From assembly GCA_005881895.1 (NCBI GenBank), contig VBCG01000001.1, forward strand, positions 1-50,227: a stretch of DNA of 50,227 nucleotides, in the 5' to 3' direction. The notes under the pieces were generated by a model. The model ran no database searches and was not told the DNA's origin. It saw only the letters and a program-made list of their open reading frames with translations. The DNA is from Betaproteobacteria bacterium (lineage in GTDB: Bacteria > Pseudomonadota > Gammaproteobacteria > Burkholderiales > Casimicrobiaceae). Made by a program: the position numbers and the translations under genes. Within the stretch, counting starts at the first letter, position 1. Each line of letters starts with the position of its first letter. Shown here piece by piece: positions 32,909 through 43,334 of the stretch.

Positions 32909-33220
32909 CTAAAACGTCGCGATGGGCTCCGCCGACTCCGTTGCCTGGTTGCGGTAATGGTCCGGGAAATAGTCGAACCGGGGCTGCTGATCGGCGTTCG
33001 AAGGTACGTCGCCGGTCGACTTGGTCGCGCCGACCAACGGTTTCGCGTGGGTCGTTGCGTTCGCGTCGCCGAGGGCGGCTGTCGAAAATTCGCCAAACGA
33101 CACCAGTGAAGCAACGCCGACGATGATCAGGGCGGCAGCAACGATCGCGGCCAATGCAAAAGCGCTCCCCGCGTGTAGTCGCTTCGCGCGTAACGTCGAG
33201 AGATCGTGAATTTTCGCCAT
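32909..33220 (-). CDS. small membrane-anchored protein beside the di-haem gene
   Basis: The 103-residue protein begins MAKIHDLSTLRAKRLHAGSA and has one strong hydrophobic helix (AFALAAIVAAALIIVGVASL) at about residues 20-40, then a hydrophilic tail with QPRFDYFPDHYRNQATESAE. Topology would be N-in with the tail in the periplasm. It lies 64 bp upstream of the di-haem gene on the same strand and may be its partner. No known family is recognised. Confidence 0.6.
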   Translation of the reverse strand: MAKIHDLSTLRAKRLHAGSAFALAAIVAAALIIVGVASLVSFGEFSTAALGDANATTHAKPLVGATKSTGDVPSNADQQPRFDYFPDHYRNQATESAEPIATF

Positions 33221-33540
33221 GGTCCTCTCCCTTCATGAACTGCGCCGAGCCGCTGCCGTCCTCTCTGACGGTGTGCGTTTCCTGGCGCTCCACTGATCAA
33301 ATCGAAATCGGCGCGCAAAACCCGACAGCCCCTGAATCCACAACCGCCTCGCCGGCGGAGTCTTGAAGAACCCATTAAAAATCAATAAGACTTTGTCGTG
33401 TTCCGGAGCATCATTGGTTCGTGACAAAAGTCTTGGAGATCGGGCCGTTCCGACTCAAGCCTGAAGCGCGTGTGCCCACGCGCGATGGGATCGCGGCGCC
33501 CCGCTAGGCTTCATCATGGGCCGCCAGTTTCCGGCAACGC
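33221..33540. other. intergenic stretch without a supported gene
   Basis: This lies between the 3' end of the kinase gene and the start of the small membrane protein, both on the reverse strand. A 64-residue reverse frame at 33233-33427 has no domain, no Shine-Dalgarno sequence and poor codon character, and is not called. An AT-rich patch around 33370-33400 (for example ATTAAAAATCAATAA) is a plausible promoter region for the reverse genes, but no clear box pair is seen. Confidence 0.5.
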
Positions 33541-36318
33541 CTACCGGCTGCTCGCCGCGACGTTTTTCCCCAATAGATCTTTGGCGAGTTGCGTGAGCGG
33601 ATGGTCGGTACCGAGGCCGCCCTCAAGCGAAGTGGACGCCTGCTCGAGCAGCGGTCGCGCGCTCTCGTTCTCGCCTCGTGCGATCTTTGCTTGCGCTTGC
33701 AGCAACAACGCTTCGCCGACATCGGCGCTTGCCGAGGCATCACGCGCGACGCTTTCCGCGATACGCAGCGATTCCGCCGCGAATGTGTCGGCGGCTGTGG
33801 AGTCTCCTTTCGCCAAAGCGACGATTGCCGCCGTGCGATTAAGCCTAATCGAATAGAACGGTGTGGTCGCCGATGGCTTGTCCAAATAAGTGCGAGCATG
33901 ATCGACGAACTTTTGCGCTTCTTCCTTTTGGTCTTGCGCCAGCGCCGTCTCGGCGCGGACAAGCGCTGCGTGCAGCAGCACCCCGGCGTAGACGCTTGGA
34001 TCGCGGGCGAAGAATGCTTCCGCCTTTGCAAGCTCCTCTTCGGCTGCGGCGAAATCGCGCTGATGCACGAACGCTTGCGCCAGCTCGAAGCGGGCGCGCG
34101 ACGCCCAGGCCTCGGCAGCGTGATCTTGCGCCGCGGTTGCCGCTTGACGCAAAAGCTCGATCGCTTCGGCGTCTTTGCCGAGCTGGACCAGTGCGCGTCC
34201 CTCGTGATAAGCGTAAGAGGACTTGTCCAGTTCCGGCGATCCTTCGACGCGCTCGCGCGCAGACCGCGCCTGCGCCGCCGACGCCTTGATCTCTCCAACG
34301 TTGTAGAGAACTGTCGCGCGATTGACGAGCAGCGTCGCATAGCCGACTGTGTTGCCCCGACCGTTGCGGTCGAACAAGTCGAGCAGCGTCTGGTTGTTCG
34401 TCAACGCGTCTCCCCACCGGCCGGAACGGACATACACGTAGCCAAGGTCGTTCAGCGTCGAGGTATATGAGAGTGTGCGCGTGTCGCCAGCGCCCTCGAG
34501 CAGCCGCAGCGCTCGATCGAGCGGAGGTATTGCCTCGTCCCAGCGTCCTGTGAAGTTGCGCAGGTAGGACTCGGCACGCAAGCACTCAACCTGCGCCTGC
34601 ACGCTCGGTGCGGCAAGACGCGCGAGAGCGCTTTGCCCTCCGGCGAGCCAACGTTCTGCTTCGCCCGATTTGGCATCGCCCACCTCAGTCTGTACCCGCA
34701 AGCACTTTGCGGACGCCAGAACCTCCGCATCGTTGGATTGGCTCGCGATCGCCACGGCGCGGTCGAGCGTCTCACGCTCCTTTTGCGTGCGATCGAGATC
34801 CATGTAGCGATGCGCCATCTGGACCAGCATGAGTCCCATCATGTGCGGGTCTGCGCTGTAACGGCGCTCGAGCAGCTCCACGCCGCGATCGATCAGCGCG
34901 TCGAGCGCCAGCGGTTTTCCTCCCGGACCGATCTCCTCGAGCATCAAGCTCATCACCTCGCTCGATGCCTCCGCGCGCTGCGCCTGATAGCGTGCTTCGT
35001 CGCGCTGCAGCTCCGCAATTGCCGCCTGCCGCGTCGCACGCTGCGCCTGCGTGATCGTTCCCGCAAGACCACCGATTAAGGCGACGACCGCGAGAGCGCT
35101 CAATGCCACGGCGACGCGATTTCTGCGCACGAACTTCGCGGCGCGGTAGCCGAACGAATCGGAACGCGCGCTGACCGGCTCGTGCTGCGTATAACGCCGA
35201 ATGTCGTCGGCGAACGCCGTGATCGACACGTAACGCTCCTGCGGATCCTTCTTGAGCGCCTTGCCGACGATGTTGTCGAGATCGCCGCGCAATGCATGCT
35301 TCAGTTTCTCGGGCGTCGCAGCGCGTTTGGCGGCGTTTTCTCTCAGCGTTTTCTTGGGCAACGTCTTCTTCGCAGTCACCGCGTCGGAGAGACGAGGTGG
35401 ATCGGTATCGACGATCGCCTTGACGAGCTCAGCGGCCGAACTCGTATGACCTTCGGCGGGATGTTGACCGGCCAACAGCGAATAGAGCAGCACACCGAGC
35501 GCATAGACATCCGTCGCCGTCGTTACCGGGTTGCCAAGCAGCTGTTCCGGCGCGGCAAATTCGGGCGCCAGCGCCCGACCGGCATCGCGGGTCAATTGGG
35601 TCGCGTCGCGGAGCTCGGCTTCGTCCTCCAGGAGCTTCGCGATGCCGAAATCCAGCAGCTTGACGACGCCGCGGTCCCCGACCAGCACATTCGACGGCTT
35701 GATGTCGCGATGGATGACTAGATTGGCGTGAGCGTTGGCGACCGCGGCCAGAACGTCGAGGAACAAACGAAGACGTGCAGCGACATCGAGCTTATTGACG
35801 TCGCAATAGTTATCGATCCGCTCGCCTTCGACGTACTCGAGGACCAAATACGGTTGTCCGGTAGGCGAGACGCCGGCGTCGATCAAGCGTGCGATGTTCG
35901 GATGGGTAAGACGAGCAAGGATGCTGCCTTCGCGCTGAAAACGTTCCTCCCCCGCGCGCCCGACCAATGCAGTGTTCAGCAACTTGATGGCGACTTTGCC
36001 CTCGAAGCGCCCGTCGCTGCGCCGTGCGAGCCACACGGTGCCCATGCCGCCTTGGCCCAACGGCGCTTCCAGCGTGTACGCGCCGATCGTTTGACCGATC
36101 AGCGACGATTGCTGCGCAAAGGCCGAGAATGGACTGTGCGCCAGAAAGCCTTCGCGCTCGAGCGTATGCTGCTCTTCCAGAAACGCTTCGAGCTCCGCGG
36201 CGAGCGCTTCGTCTTCGCCGCGTAATTGTTCAAGCCAAGCAGAACGCTCGCCGATGTCGAGGTCGAGCGCTCGATCGAGCAGCGGACTCAGTCGCTGCCA
36301 GCGGTCGTGGTCGAGCAT
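33541..36318 (-). CDS. membrane-anchored Ser/Thr protein kinase with a C-terminal TPR-like region
   Basis: The 925-residue protein starts at ATG 36318, nine bases after the sigma-factor stop. After ~75 residues of leader, a eukaryotic-type kinase domain shows the glycine loop LGQGGMGTVWLA, VAIKLL with the ATP lysine, VIHRDIKPSN and LLDFGIAKLL, and FAAPEQL. A single transmembrane helix (VAVALSALAVVALIGGLAGT) follows near residues 400-420. The rest (~430-925) is a helical TPR-like region with many A-x-x-L patterns, which would lie outside the membrane if the kinase is inside. Kinase-TPR proteins of this kind are usually encoded next to an ECF sigma factor, as here, and probably act with it in a phospho-signalling pathway. 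Confidence 0.9.
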   Translation of the reverse strand: MLDHDRWQRLSPLLDRALDLDIGERSAWLEQLRGEDEALAAELEAFLEEQHTLEREGFLAHSPFSAFAQQSSLIGQTIGAYTLEAPLGQGGMGTVWLARRSDGRFEGKVAIKLLNTALVGRAGEERFQREGSILARLTHPNIARLIDAGVSPTGQPYLVLEYVEGERIDNYCDVNKLDVAARLRLFLDVLAAVANAHANLVIHRDIKPSNVLVGDRGVVKLLDFGIAKLLEDEAELRDATQLTRDAGRALAPEFAAPEQLLGNPVTTATDVYALGVLLYSLLAGQHPAEGHTSSAAELVKAIVDTDPPRLSDAVTAKKTLPKKTLRENAAKRAATPEKLKHALRGDLDNIVGKALKKDPQERYVSITAFADDIRRYTQHEPVSARSDSFGYRAAKFVRRNRVAVALSALAVVALIGGLAGTITQAQRATRQAAIAELQRDEARYQAQRAEASSEVMSLMLEEIGPGGKPLALDALIDRGVELLERRYSADPHMMGLMLVQMAHRYMDLDRTQKERETLDRAVAIASQSNDAEVLASAKCLRVQTEVGDAKSGEAERWLAGGQSALARLAAPSVQAQVECLRAESYLRNFTGRWDEAIPPLDRALRLLEGAGDTRTLSYTSTLNDLGYVYVRSGRWGDALTNNQTLLDLFDRNGRGNTVGYATLLVNRATVLYNVGEIKASAAQARSARERVEGSPELDKSSYAYHEGRALVQLGKDAEAIELLRQAATAAQDHAAEAWASRARFELAQAFVHQRDFAAAEEELAKAEAFFARDPSVYAGVLLHAALVRAETALAQDQKEEAQKFVDHARTYLDKPSATTPFYSIRLNRTAAIVALAKGDSTAADTFAAESLRIAESVARDASASADVGEALLLQAQAKIARGENESARPLLEQASTSLEGGLGTDHPLTQLAKDLLGKNVAASSR

Positions 36319-36326
36319 CACCGCGG

Positions 36327-36896
36327 TTACGTGAGCGGGAAGTCGCTGTTGAGCGCGTGATGCAAATAGAGCCGCGCTTTTTCCCAATCGCGTTGCACGG
36401 TACGCTCGCACACGCCGCGAAGCGCCGCGATCTCGGCAATCGAGAAACCGCAAAAGAACTTGAGATCGACGAGTTGCGCAAGCTCCGGCTCGACCGTGGC
36501 GAGCTCATCGAGCGCCTCGCCGACGCACGTCAGCTGTTGATCATCGACCGCCGCGTCGGCGATGTCGGTGTTGAGCGAAGTGAATTCGAAATCGCTGCCG
36601 CGCTTTAGCGTCTTGCGACTCCGCACGTAGTCGATGATCAGTCCGCGCATCGCGCGCGCCGCATAAGCCATGAAGTGCGCGCGGTCCTCGAATGAAATCT
36701 TCACGCGACCCGACATATTGAGGAACGCTTCGTGAAGCGCCGTCGTTGCGCCAAGCGATCCCAACGCCCCGTTGCGCACGAGTTCGCGCTTGGCGACTCT
36801 GTGCAGCTCGCCGTACAAGGCCTGGAAGAGCTGTTGCGCGGCCGCCGGATCGCCCTTTTGCGTCGACGCGAACAGCGTGGGAATCGTCGTATCCAA
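36327..36896 (-). CDS. ECF-type RNA polymerase sigma factor (kinase-linked group)
   Basis: The 189-residue protein has region 2 (ALHEAFLNMSGRVKISFEDR, then AHFMAYAARAMRGLIIDYVR) and region 4 (FFCGFSIAEIAALRGVCERT, then VQRDWEKARLYLHHAL). This matches the sigma-70 subgroup found beside Ser/Thr kinases, with no anti-sigma gene nearby; the kinase downstream is thought to control activity by phosphorylation. It is the first gene of a two-gene reverse operon (8-bp gap). An inverted repeat lies 38 bp upstream of its start. Confidence 0.9.
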   Translation of the reverse strand: MDTTIPTLFASTQKGDPAAAQQLFQALYGELHRVAKRELVRNGALGSLGATTALHEAFLNMSGRVKISFEDRAHFMAYAARAMRGLIIDYVRSRKTLKRGSDFEFTSLNTDIADAAVDDQQLTCVGEALDELATVEPELAQLVDLKFFCGFSIAEIAALRGVCERTVQRDWEKARLYLHHALNSDFPLT

Positions 36897-36934
36897 GGCG
36901 ACATCTCCGAGGAAAGCGCCAGGGGAGCAGTATA

Positions 36935-36970
36935 TGACAATTGGATAATGGTCGTGCGACGAAATTGTCA
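36935..36970. promoter_or_regulatory. inverted repeat upstream of the ECF sigma gene
   Basis: TGACAATT (36935-36942) and AATTGTCA (36963-36970) are perfect 8-bp inverted halves, 20 bases apart, in the 154-bp gap between the sigma gene and the M16 protease gene. Their place 38-74 bp upstream of the sigma ATG suits an operator or overlapping promoter. The left half reads TTGTCA on the reverse strand and could also be a -35 box. Confidence 0.35.
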
Positions 36971-37050
36971 GTCCCGGGACGGTGATTATTCGCCCAAACG
37001 GCGAAAAGCAGGTTCCTCGGACGATAGAGCGTTATCCTCGGAATGACGAA

Positions 37051-39786
37051 TCAGTGGCTTTTCGCGAAATCGCCGCCGTACGCGTATGCAAAGCCGTCCG
37101 GACTCACATATTTGCGTAGCGCCGCACTGACGTCGACGGCGCTCTGCGCGGCAATCGCAGCATCGATCTTCGCCGCGAAATCGAAACGGCGGTCCAAATA
37201 GGATTGCTGCATCAGCGCCGCAGCGACGCTTGCGTCCTGCGTCCGCGCGAGCCGGCGTTGCCTGAGGATGCTCTCTTTCGCCTGCGCAACCTCAGCATCG
37301 GTAAAGCCGTCGCGCACCGCCCGCGCGAGCTCCTCGGAAAGCGCCGCGCGAAGTTTGCCGAGGTTTTGCGGCGCGAAGATCGCAGACATGCCGATCGTCG
37401 CATTGGGCTCGAAGCTGCTCACATCGAGCGAGCTGCGAATCCCATAGCTCAAGCCGTCTCTTTCGCGCACGCGCGACCATAGCCGCGACGCGCCTGGCGT
37501 CCCCAGTATGTGATTCGCGACGACGAGCGCCGGATAGTCGACGCTGGTATCGCTCACCGGAACGTCGAACTGCGCGCGCATCGCCGCGTTGGCCTTATCG
37601 GGCGTTTCGATCTCGATCGACGTCGCCGGTTTTGTTATCAGCGGATCGGGGACGCGCGCAAACGGTGTGGGCGTCACCCACGTGCCGAATATCTCGGCGA
37701 GAAGGGGCCGTAACGCGGCGGCATCGAAGTCGCCGACGAGCGCCAGCTCCGCGTGCGAGCCGCCGAAGAACTGCCGATGAAATGCCTTTACATCGGCGAT
37801 CGTCGTGGCCGATAGCGTCTGCATCTCCTCATCGAGCGTCGGCATGTACCGAACGTCGTCGCGAGAATACGGATTGCGGTAACGCCCGAGCGCGCGTGCG
37901 GTAACGGCTTCCGGGCTTTGGCGTTCGGACTCGAGCGATGTGATCCGCTCGCGTTTGAGTTTCTCGAATTCCTCTGCCGGAAACGCGGGCTCGCGCAACG
38001 CTTCTCCGACAAGCTTCAACGTGTCCGCGACGTCCGAGCGAACGGTCTCACCCGTTGCGACCGTGCGTGTCTCCGAGCCGTTGATATTGAGCCGTGCATG
38101 CAGCCGATCGAGCGCGTCCTCGATTTGCTGGCGGCTGCGCTTCGTCGTGCCCCGCATCAGCATCGCGGCGGCGAGCTCGCCTTGCGGCGTGCGACCGGAG
38201 AGCGATTTCTCATCGCCTTCGTGAAGCTGAAGCGAAAAATAGACTTTTGTGCCGCGCGTCTTCTTCGGCAGCAGCGCGATCTTCATCCCGTTCGCCAGCG
38301 CGAAGCGCTCGGTGCGGGCTTCGAGATTGGCCGGCGTCGGATCGAAGTCTTCGCCTGCGGCGAGTGCGGGGTCGCCCTTGTAGTCGCGCAGCAGGTCGAC
38401 GACGTCGACGGGGGCGACGTTCGGTGCACGGTCCGGCTTGGCTTCGGGAACGAACAGCGCGACGGTACGATTGGCGGGCTTCAGATATTGCATTGCGACA
38501 CGGTTCACATCGACGGCAGTGACTTTGCGCCAGCGGTCGCGCTGCAGGAAGAACAGCCGCCAGTCGCCGGCGGCGATCGATTCGGAGAGTCTGACGCCCA
38601 GCGCAGTCGGATTGGCGATCGCATCGTCAACGTTCTTCAGTGCCCGCGTTCGCACGCGATCGACTTCCACGTCTGTCACCGGGCTGGTCCGCACATCTTC
38701 GAGCGTCGCCAGCATGGCAACGCGCGCGGCATCGAGCGAATCCGCCGGCGGCAGTTGAGTGTAAAAAACGAGGGCTCCCGGATCGTGCAGCGAGGGCGCG
38801 AAGCCGCCGACGCTTGTCGCTTTGCGAGCGTCGATCAGCGCTTGGTACAAACGACCTGCGGGCGCAATCGTCATCACGTTCACGAGCGCTTGGAGCGGAA
38901 CGAAATCAGGATGCGCGCCCGGGACGATGTGATAGCCGACACCAACCAACTGCGTATCGCCGGCACGGCGCAGCGTGACCGATCGTTCGCCGTCTTGCAC
39001 CGGCTCCTCGGTGTAAAGGCGCGGCAGCACGCGAGCAGGCTTCGGTATCGGACCGAAATCGCGGGCGATGGCCGCGAGCGTCTTGTCGGCGTCGAAGCGA
39101 CCGGTGACGATCAATACCGCATTGTCGGGCTGGTAATACATGCGATAGAACGCCTGCAAACGGCCGATGTCGACGTTCTCGACGTCCGAGCGCGCGCCGA
39201 TCGTCGACTTCCCGTAGTTGTGCCAGTCGAACGACGCGGAGCCAAGACGCTGCAACAGCATTTGGAACGGGTTGTTTTCGCCGCGCTCCATCTCGTTGCG
39301 CACGACGGTCATTTCGCTGTCGAGGTCGGTGCGGGCGATCTTCGAATGCACCATCCGATCGGCTTCCATCGCGAGCGCCCAGTCCAAGTCGCTCTCCGAG
39401 GCGTTGAACGTTTCGTAATAGTTCGTACGGTCGTACCAGGTCGTGCCGTTGAATTGCATGCCTCGCTTGCTCATCGCATCCATGAAGCTGCCGGACGTCG
39501 GCGTGCCCTTGAACATCAAGTGCTCGAGCAGGTGCGCCATGCCGGTCTCACCGTAGTTCTCGTGACGCGAGCCGACGAGATAGGTGATGTTCACCGTCGT
39601 CTTCGGCTGGCTCGCGTCGGGAAACAGCAGCACCTTGAGCCCATTCCCCAGCGTGTATTCGGTGATGCCCTCGACGGACGGCCCCTGCTTGACGCCGTCC
39701 GGAAGCGCCGCAACGGCAACGCCGACGGCGGCGAAAAATGCAAAGGGGACGAGCGCGCGAGCGAGCCAGCAATGGAAGCGGATCAT
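37051..39786 (-). CDS. exported M16-family zinc peptidase, two-domain
   Basis: The 911-residue protein has a signal peptide (HCWLARALVPFAFFAAVGVA) and two M16 pairs. The first contains the inverted zinc motif H-L-L-E-H in GMAHLLEHLMFKGTPTSGSF, and a downstream glutamate in RTDLDSEMTVVRNEMERGEN; the second half (SLQLHEGDEKSLSGRTPQGE onward) lacks a HxxEH and serves as the inactive partner. Bacterial pairs of PqqL/YmxG type degrade peptides in the periplasm. It lies alone, divergent from icmF across a 241-bp gap. Confidence 0.92.
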   Translation of the reverse strand: MIRFHCWLARALVPFAFFAAVGVAVAALPDGVKQGPSVEGITEYTLGNGLKVLLFPDASQPKTTVNITYLVGSRHENYGETGMAHLLEHLMFKGTPTSGSFMDAMSKRGMQFNGTTWYDRTNYYETFNASESDLDWALAMEADRMVHSKIARTDLDSEMTVVRNEMERGENNPFQMLLQRLGSASFDWHNYGKSTIGARSDVENVDIGRLQAFYRMYYQPDNAVLIVTGRFDADKTLAAIARDFGPIPKPARVLPRLYTEEPVQDGERSVTLRRAGDTQLVGVGYHIVPGAHPDFVPLQALVNVMTIAPAGRLYQALIDARKATSVGGFAPSLHDPGALVFYTQLPPADSLDAARVAMLATLEDVRTSPVTDVEVDRVRTRALKNVDDAIANPTALGVRLSESIAAGDWRLFFLQRDRWRKVTAVDVNRVAMQYLKPANRTVALFVPEAKPDRAPNVAPVDVVDLLRDYKGDPALAAGEDFDPTPANLEARTERFALANGMKIALLPKKTRGTKVYFSLQLHEGDEKSLSGRTPQGELAAAMLMRGTTKRSRQQIEDALDRLHARLNINGSETRTVATGETVRSDVADTLKLVGEALREPAFPAEEFEKLKRERITSLESERQSPEAVTARALGRYRNPYSRDDVRYMPTLDEEMQTLSATTIADVKAFHRQFFGGSHAELALVGDFDAAALRPLLAEIFGTWVTPTPFARVPDPLITKPATSIEIETPDKANAAMRAQFDVPVSDTSVDYPALVVANHILGTPGASRLWSRVRERDGLSYGIRSSLDVSSFEPNATIGMSAIFAPQNLGKLRAALSEELARAVRDGFTDAEVAQAKESILRQRRLARTQDASVAAALMQQSYLDRRFDFAAKIDAAIAAQSAVDVSAALRKYVSPDGFAYAYGGDFAKSH

Positions 39787-39924
39787 GTTGACCCTTGGGG
39801 TGCGAAATGGCGGAGGGGGAAGCTTAACGATGATCGGTTATCGGGAGCTTAAGAGTACAACGGCGCGCCACGGACGTTGGGTGATCGATCAAAGTTCCCA
39901 GGAAACGAGTTTTCTGGGGCCGAT

Positions 39925-39944
39925 TGACGTTTACGTAAACGTCA
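39925..39944. promoter_or_regulatory. perfect 20-bp palindrome upstream of icmF, LiuR-like operator
   Basis: TGACGTTTACGTAAACGTCA is a perfect 20-bp palindrome, 83 bp before the icmF ATG in the icmF/M16 divergent gap. From memory it resembles the TTTACG/CGTAAA motif of MerR-family LiuR-type regulators of branched-chain amino acid and acyl-CoA degradation in proteobacteria. The target gene fits that regulon. The regulator itself is not in the window, and the consensus match should be checked. Confidence 0.6.
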
Positions 39945-40027
39945 GATAACGTTGCATTTGTTCGTCCGCCGCGACGCCGAGCGGATAATCTGGCTCACTG
40001 TTGAAGCGCCGCCGACACCTTGACCCG

Positions 40028-43000
40028 ATGAACGACTCGACCCGACCGCCGCTCGTCTACAAACCCCTCACCAGGGTGCGCTTCGTCACCGCGGCCAGCC
40101 TGTTTGATGGTCACGACGCGTCGATCAACATCATGCGCCGGATCCTCCAGGCGACGGGCTGTGAAGTCGTCCACCTCGGCCATAACCGGTCGGTGGAAGA
40201 GATCGTGACCTGCGCGCTGCAGGAAGACGTGCACGCGATCGCCATCTCCTCGTATCAAGGCGGTCATGTCGAGTTCTTCAAGTACATGCTCGATCTGCTG
40301 CGCGGGCGCGGCGCGGCGCATGTCAAGGTGTTCGGCGGCGGCGGCGGCGTGATCGTCCCGGCGGAGATCGAGGAGCTGCACCACTACGGTGTGGCGCGGA
40401 TCTTTTCCCCCGAAGACGGGCAGCGGCTCGGCTTGCAAGGGATGATCAATGAGATCGTCGCTGCTGCCGACGTCGATCTCGCGCAATCATTGCCGGCTTC
40501 GCCGGCCGCGCTGACCGACAGCAATGTTTATGCACGGACGCGCGCACTGGCGCGGCTCATCACCGGGTTTGAAAGCGGCGTCGTGCCGCCGAAGCTGCGG
40601 GATGACTTGCAAGCGGCGGCCGCCAAGTCGAAAGCGCCCGTACTGGGCATCACGGGTACCGGCGGCGCAGGCAAGAGCTCGCTCACCGACGAGCTCGTGC
40701 GGCGTTTCCGTCTCGACCAAGACGACGCGCTCAGGATCGCGATCATCTCGATCGACCCGTCGCGCCGCAAGTCGGGCGGCGCACTGCTGGGCGACCGCAT
40801 TCGGATGAACGCGATCGAGCACCCGAATATTTATGTGCGCTCGCTCGCGACGCGCGAAACCGGCAGCGAAATCTCGCAAGCGCTTCCCGATGCGATCGTT
40901 GCCTGCAAAGCCGCAGGATTCGACCTGGTGATGGTCGAGACGTCGGGTATTGGCCAGGGCGGTGCCGCGATCGTGCCGCATGCCGACGTGTCGATGTACG
41001 TGATGACGCCAGAATTCGGTGCCGCCACGCAGCTCGAGAAAATCGACATGCTCGATTTTGCCGACTTTGTCGCGATCAACAAGTTCGATCGCAAGGGCGC
41101 AGCCGATGCGCTCCGCGACGTACGCAAGCAGTATCAGCGTAATCGTGAACTGTTCAGGGAGGCGCCTGATCAGATGCCCGTCTACGGAACGATCGCGTCA
41201 CGCTTCAACGACGACGGCGTCACGGCGCTTTATCAGGCTGTCGCGGGAAAGCTCGCCGAGCATGGACTCAAGCTCAAACCCGGCAAGTTGTCCGCCGTCA
41301 CGTTGCGGCATTCAAGTGCGCAGCACGCGATCGTCCCGCCCGCAAGGACGCGTTACCTGGCAGAGATCGCGGAGACCGTGCGGACGTATTACCATCACAC
41401 CGATGAGCAGGCGAAGCTCGCGCGCGAACGCCAGCAACTGCAGGCGACGAAGTTGATGCTGGCGAGTGAAGAAGTACCGGCCATCGACGCGCTGATCGCG
41501 GAGCGTACCGCCAAGCTCGACGCGCGCGCGAAGAAGCTCGTCGACATGTGGCCGAAGACGACAGCCGCATACGCCGGCGACGAATACGTCGTGAAGATCC
41601 GCGACAAGGAAGTGCGCACCGCGCTCACGACGACGTCGTTGTCCGGCACGAAGGTGCGCAAGGTCGTGCTGCCCAAGTTCGAAGACCATGGCGAGATCCT
41701 GCGCTGGCAGCTGAAGGAAAACGTTCCCGGCAGCTTTCCGTTCACCGCCGGCGTGTTCGCGTTCAAGCGCGAGAACGAGGATCCGACGCGAATGTTCGCC
41801 GGCGAAGGCGATCCGTTTCGCACGAACAAGCGTTTCCATTTGCTCGCCGACGGCATGCCGGCGAAGCGCCTCTCGACCGCCTTCGATTCCGTGACGCTGT
41901 ATGGCAACGAGCCCGACCGGCGTCCCGATATCTATGGCAAGGTGGGCAATTCGGGTGTATCGATCGCGACGCTCGACGACATGAAGGTTTTGTATTCGGG
42001 ATTCGACCTGTGCGCACCCGACACGTCGGTCTCGATGACGATCAACGGGCCGGCACCAACGATCCTTGCGATGTTCATGAACACCGCGATCGACCAGCAG
42101 CTCGACAAGTTCCGCGCCGACAACGGCCGCGAGCCGACCGACGACGAGGCCGACAAGATTCACGCTTGGGCGTTATCGACGGTGCGCGGCACCGTGCAGG
42201 CCGACATCCTGAAAGAGGATCAAGGTCAGAACACCTGCATCTTCTCGACCGAATTCAGTTTGAAGGTGATGGGCGACATCCAGGAATACTTCGTCCATCA
42301 CAACGTCCGCAATTTCTATTCGGTGTCGATCTCCGGTTATCACATCGCCGAGGCCGGCGCGAATCCGATCTCGCAGCTCGCGTTCACGCTGTCGAACGGC
42401 TTCACGTTCGTCGAAGCGTACCTCGCGCGCGGCATGCACATCGACGACTTCGCGCCGAACCTTTCGTTCTTTTTCAGCTACGGCATGGATCCCGAATACG
42501 CGGTCATCGGCCGCGTCGCGCGCCGGATCTGGGCGATCGCGATGCGCGAGCGCTATGGCGCCAACGAACGCTCGCAGAAGCTCAAATTCCATTCGCAGAC
42601 ATCGGGCCGTTCGCTGCACGCGCAGGAAGTCGCGTTCAACGACATCCGCACGACGCTGCAGGCATTGATCTCGACGTACGACAACACGAACTCGCTCCAT
42701 ACAAACGCCTACGACGAGGCGATCACGACGCCCACCGCCGAAAGCGTCCGCCGCGCGATGGCGATCCAGCTGATCATCAATCGCGAATGGGGTCTCGCAA
42801 AGAACGAGAATCCGAACCAGGGCGCGTTCGTCATCGATGAGCTGACCGATCTCGTCGAGGAGGCGGTGCTCAAAGAGTTCGAGGCGATCTCCGAGCGCGG
42901 CGGGGTGCTGGGCGCGATGGAGACCGGTTACCAGCGCGGCAAGATCCAGGAAGAGTCGCTCTATTACGAGCACCAGAAGCACGACGGCAGCTATCCGATC

Positions 43001-43285
43001 GTCGGCGTCAACACATTCCGCAATCCGAACGCCGGATCGACGCCGCACAAGGTCGAGCTCGCGCGCTCGACCGAGGAGGAGAAGCAGTCCCAACTGCAAC
43101 GCTTGGCTGATTTTCATGCGCGGCATGCGGACAACGCCCCGACGGCGCTCGCGAAGCTCAGGCAAACCGTGATCGACGACGGCAACGTATTTGCGGAGTT
43201 GATGAACACCGTGCGCGTCTGCTCGCTCGGGCAGATCACCAATGCGCTGTTCGAGGTGGGCGGGCAATATCGGCGAAGCATGTGA
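40028..43285 (+). CDS. icmF: fused isobutyryl-CoA mutase
   Basis: The 1085-residue protein joins three parts. Residues ~15-150 are the B12-binding domain (D27-x-H29 in [13 protein letters not shown], then [12 protein letters not shown]). Residues ~200-420 are a MeaB/ArgK-type G-protein chaperone: Walker A GTGGAGKS at 210-217 and NKFD at 351-354. Residues ~555-1085 are the acyl-CoA mutase barrel ([40 protein letters not shown]). The order and length match IcmF, and the [11 protein letters not shown] segment differs from methylmalonyl-CoA mutases. It interconverts isobutyryl-CoA and butyryl-CoA with adenosylcobalamin, the chaperone part guarding the cofactor. ATG 40028 fits the domain start. 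Confidence 0.95.
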   Translation: MNDSTRPPLVYKPLTRVRFVTAASLFDGHDASINIMRRILQATGCEVVHLGHNRSVEEIVTCALQEDVHAIAISSYQGGHVEFFKYMLDLLRGRGAAHVKVFGGGGGVIVPAEIEELHHYGVARIFSPEDGQRLGLQGMINEIVAAADVDLAQSLPASPAALTDSNVYARTRALARLITGFESGVVPPKLRDDLQAAAAKSKAPVLGITGTGGAGKSSLTDELVRRFRLDQDDALRIAIISIDPSRRKSGGALLGDRIRMNAIEHPNIYVRSLATRETGSEISQALPDAIVACKAAGFDLVMVETSGIGQGGAAIVPHADVSMYVMTPEFGAATQLEKIDMLDFADFVAINKFDRKGAADALRDVRKQYQRNRELFREAPDQMPVYGTIASRFNDDGVTALYQAVAGKLAEHGLKLKPGKLSAVTLRHSSAQHAIVPPARTRYLAEIAETVRTYYHHTDEQAKLARERQQLQATKLMLASEEVPAIDALIAERTAKLDARAKKLVDMWPKTTAAYAGDEYVVKIRDKEVRTALTTTSLSGTKVRKVVLPKFEDHGEILRWQLKENVPGSFPFTAGVFAFKRENEDPTRMFAGEGDPFRTNKRFHLLADGMPAKRLSTAFDSVTLYGNEPDRRPDIYGKVGNSGVSIATLDDMKVLYSGFDLCAPDTSVSMTINGPAPTILAMFMNTAIDQQLDKFRADNGREPTDDEADKIHAWALSTVRGTVQADILKEDQGQNTCIFSTEFSLKVMGDIQEYFVHHNVRNFYSVSISGYHIAEAGANPISQLAFTLSNGFTFVEAYLARGMHIDDFAPNLSFFFSYGMDPEYAVIGRVARRIWAIAMRERYGANERSQKLKFHSQTSGRSLHAQEVAFNDIRTTLQALISTYDNTNSLHTNAYDEAITTPTAESVRRAMAIQLIINREWGLAKNENPNQGAFVIDELTDLVEEAVLKEFEAISERGGVLGAMETGYQRGKIQEESLYYEHQKHDGSYPIVGVNTFRNPNAGSTPHKVELARSTEEEKQSQLQRLADFHARHADNAPTALAKLRQTVIDDGNVFAELMNTVRVCSLGQITNALFEVGGQYRRSM

Positions 43286-43334
43286 TGCGGGAATCGCCAT
43301 TGGAGCGTAGATTCGCGCTCGGCGAGGAGAACTC

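Noticed and set aside
33233-33427. 64-residue reverse-strand gene
   Set aside because: No ribosome-binding site, domain or sensible composition; probably chance in the gap.
37918-39852. Long forward reading frame (644 codons) over the M16 gene
   Set aside because: It is a shadow of the reverse-strand protease, which has a signal peptide and the HLLEH zinc motif; the forward translation is Arg-rich and unlike a protein.
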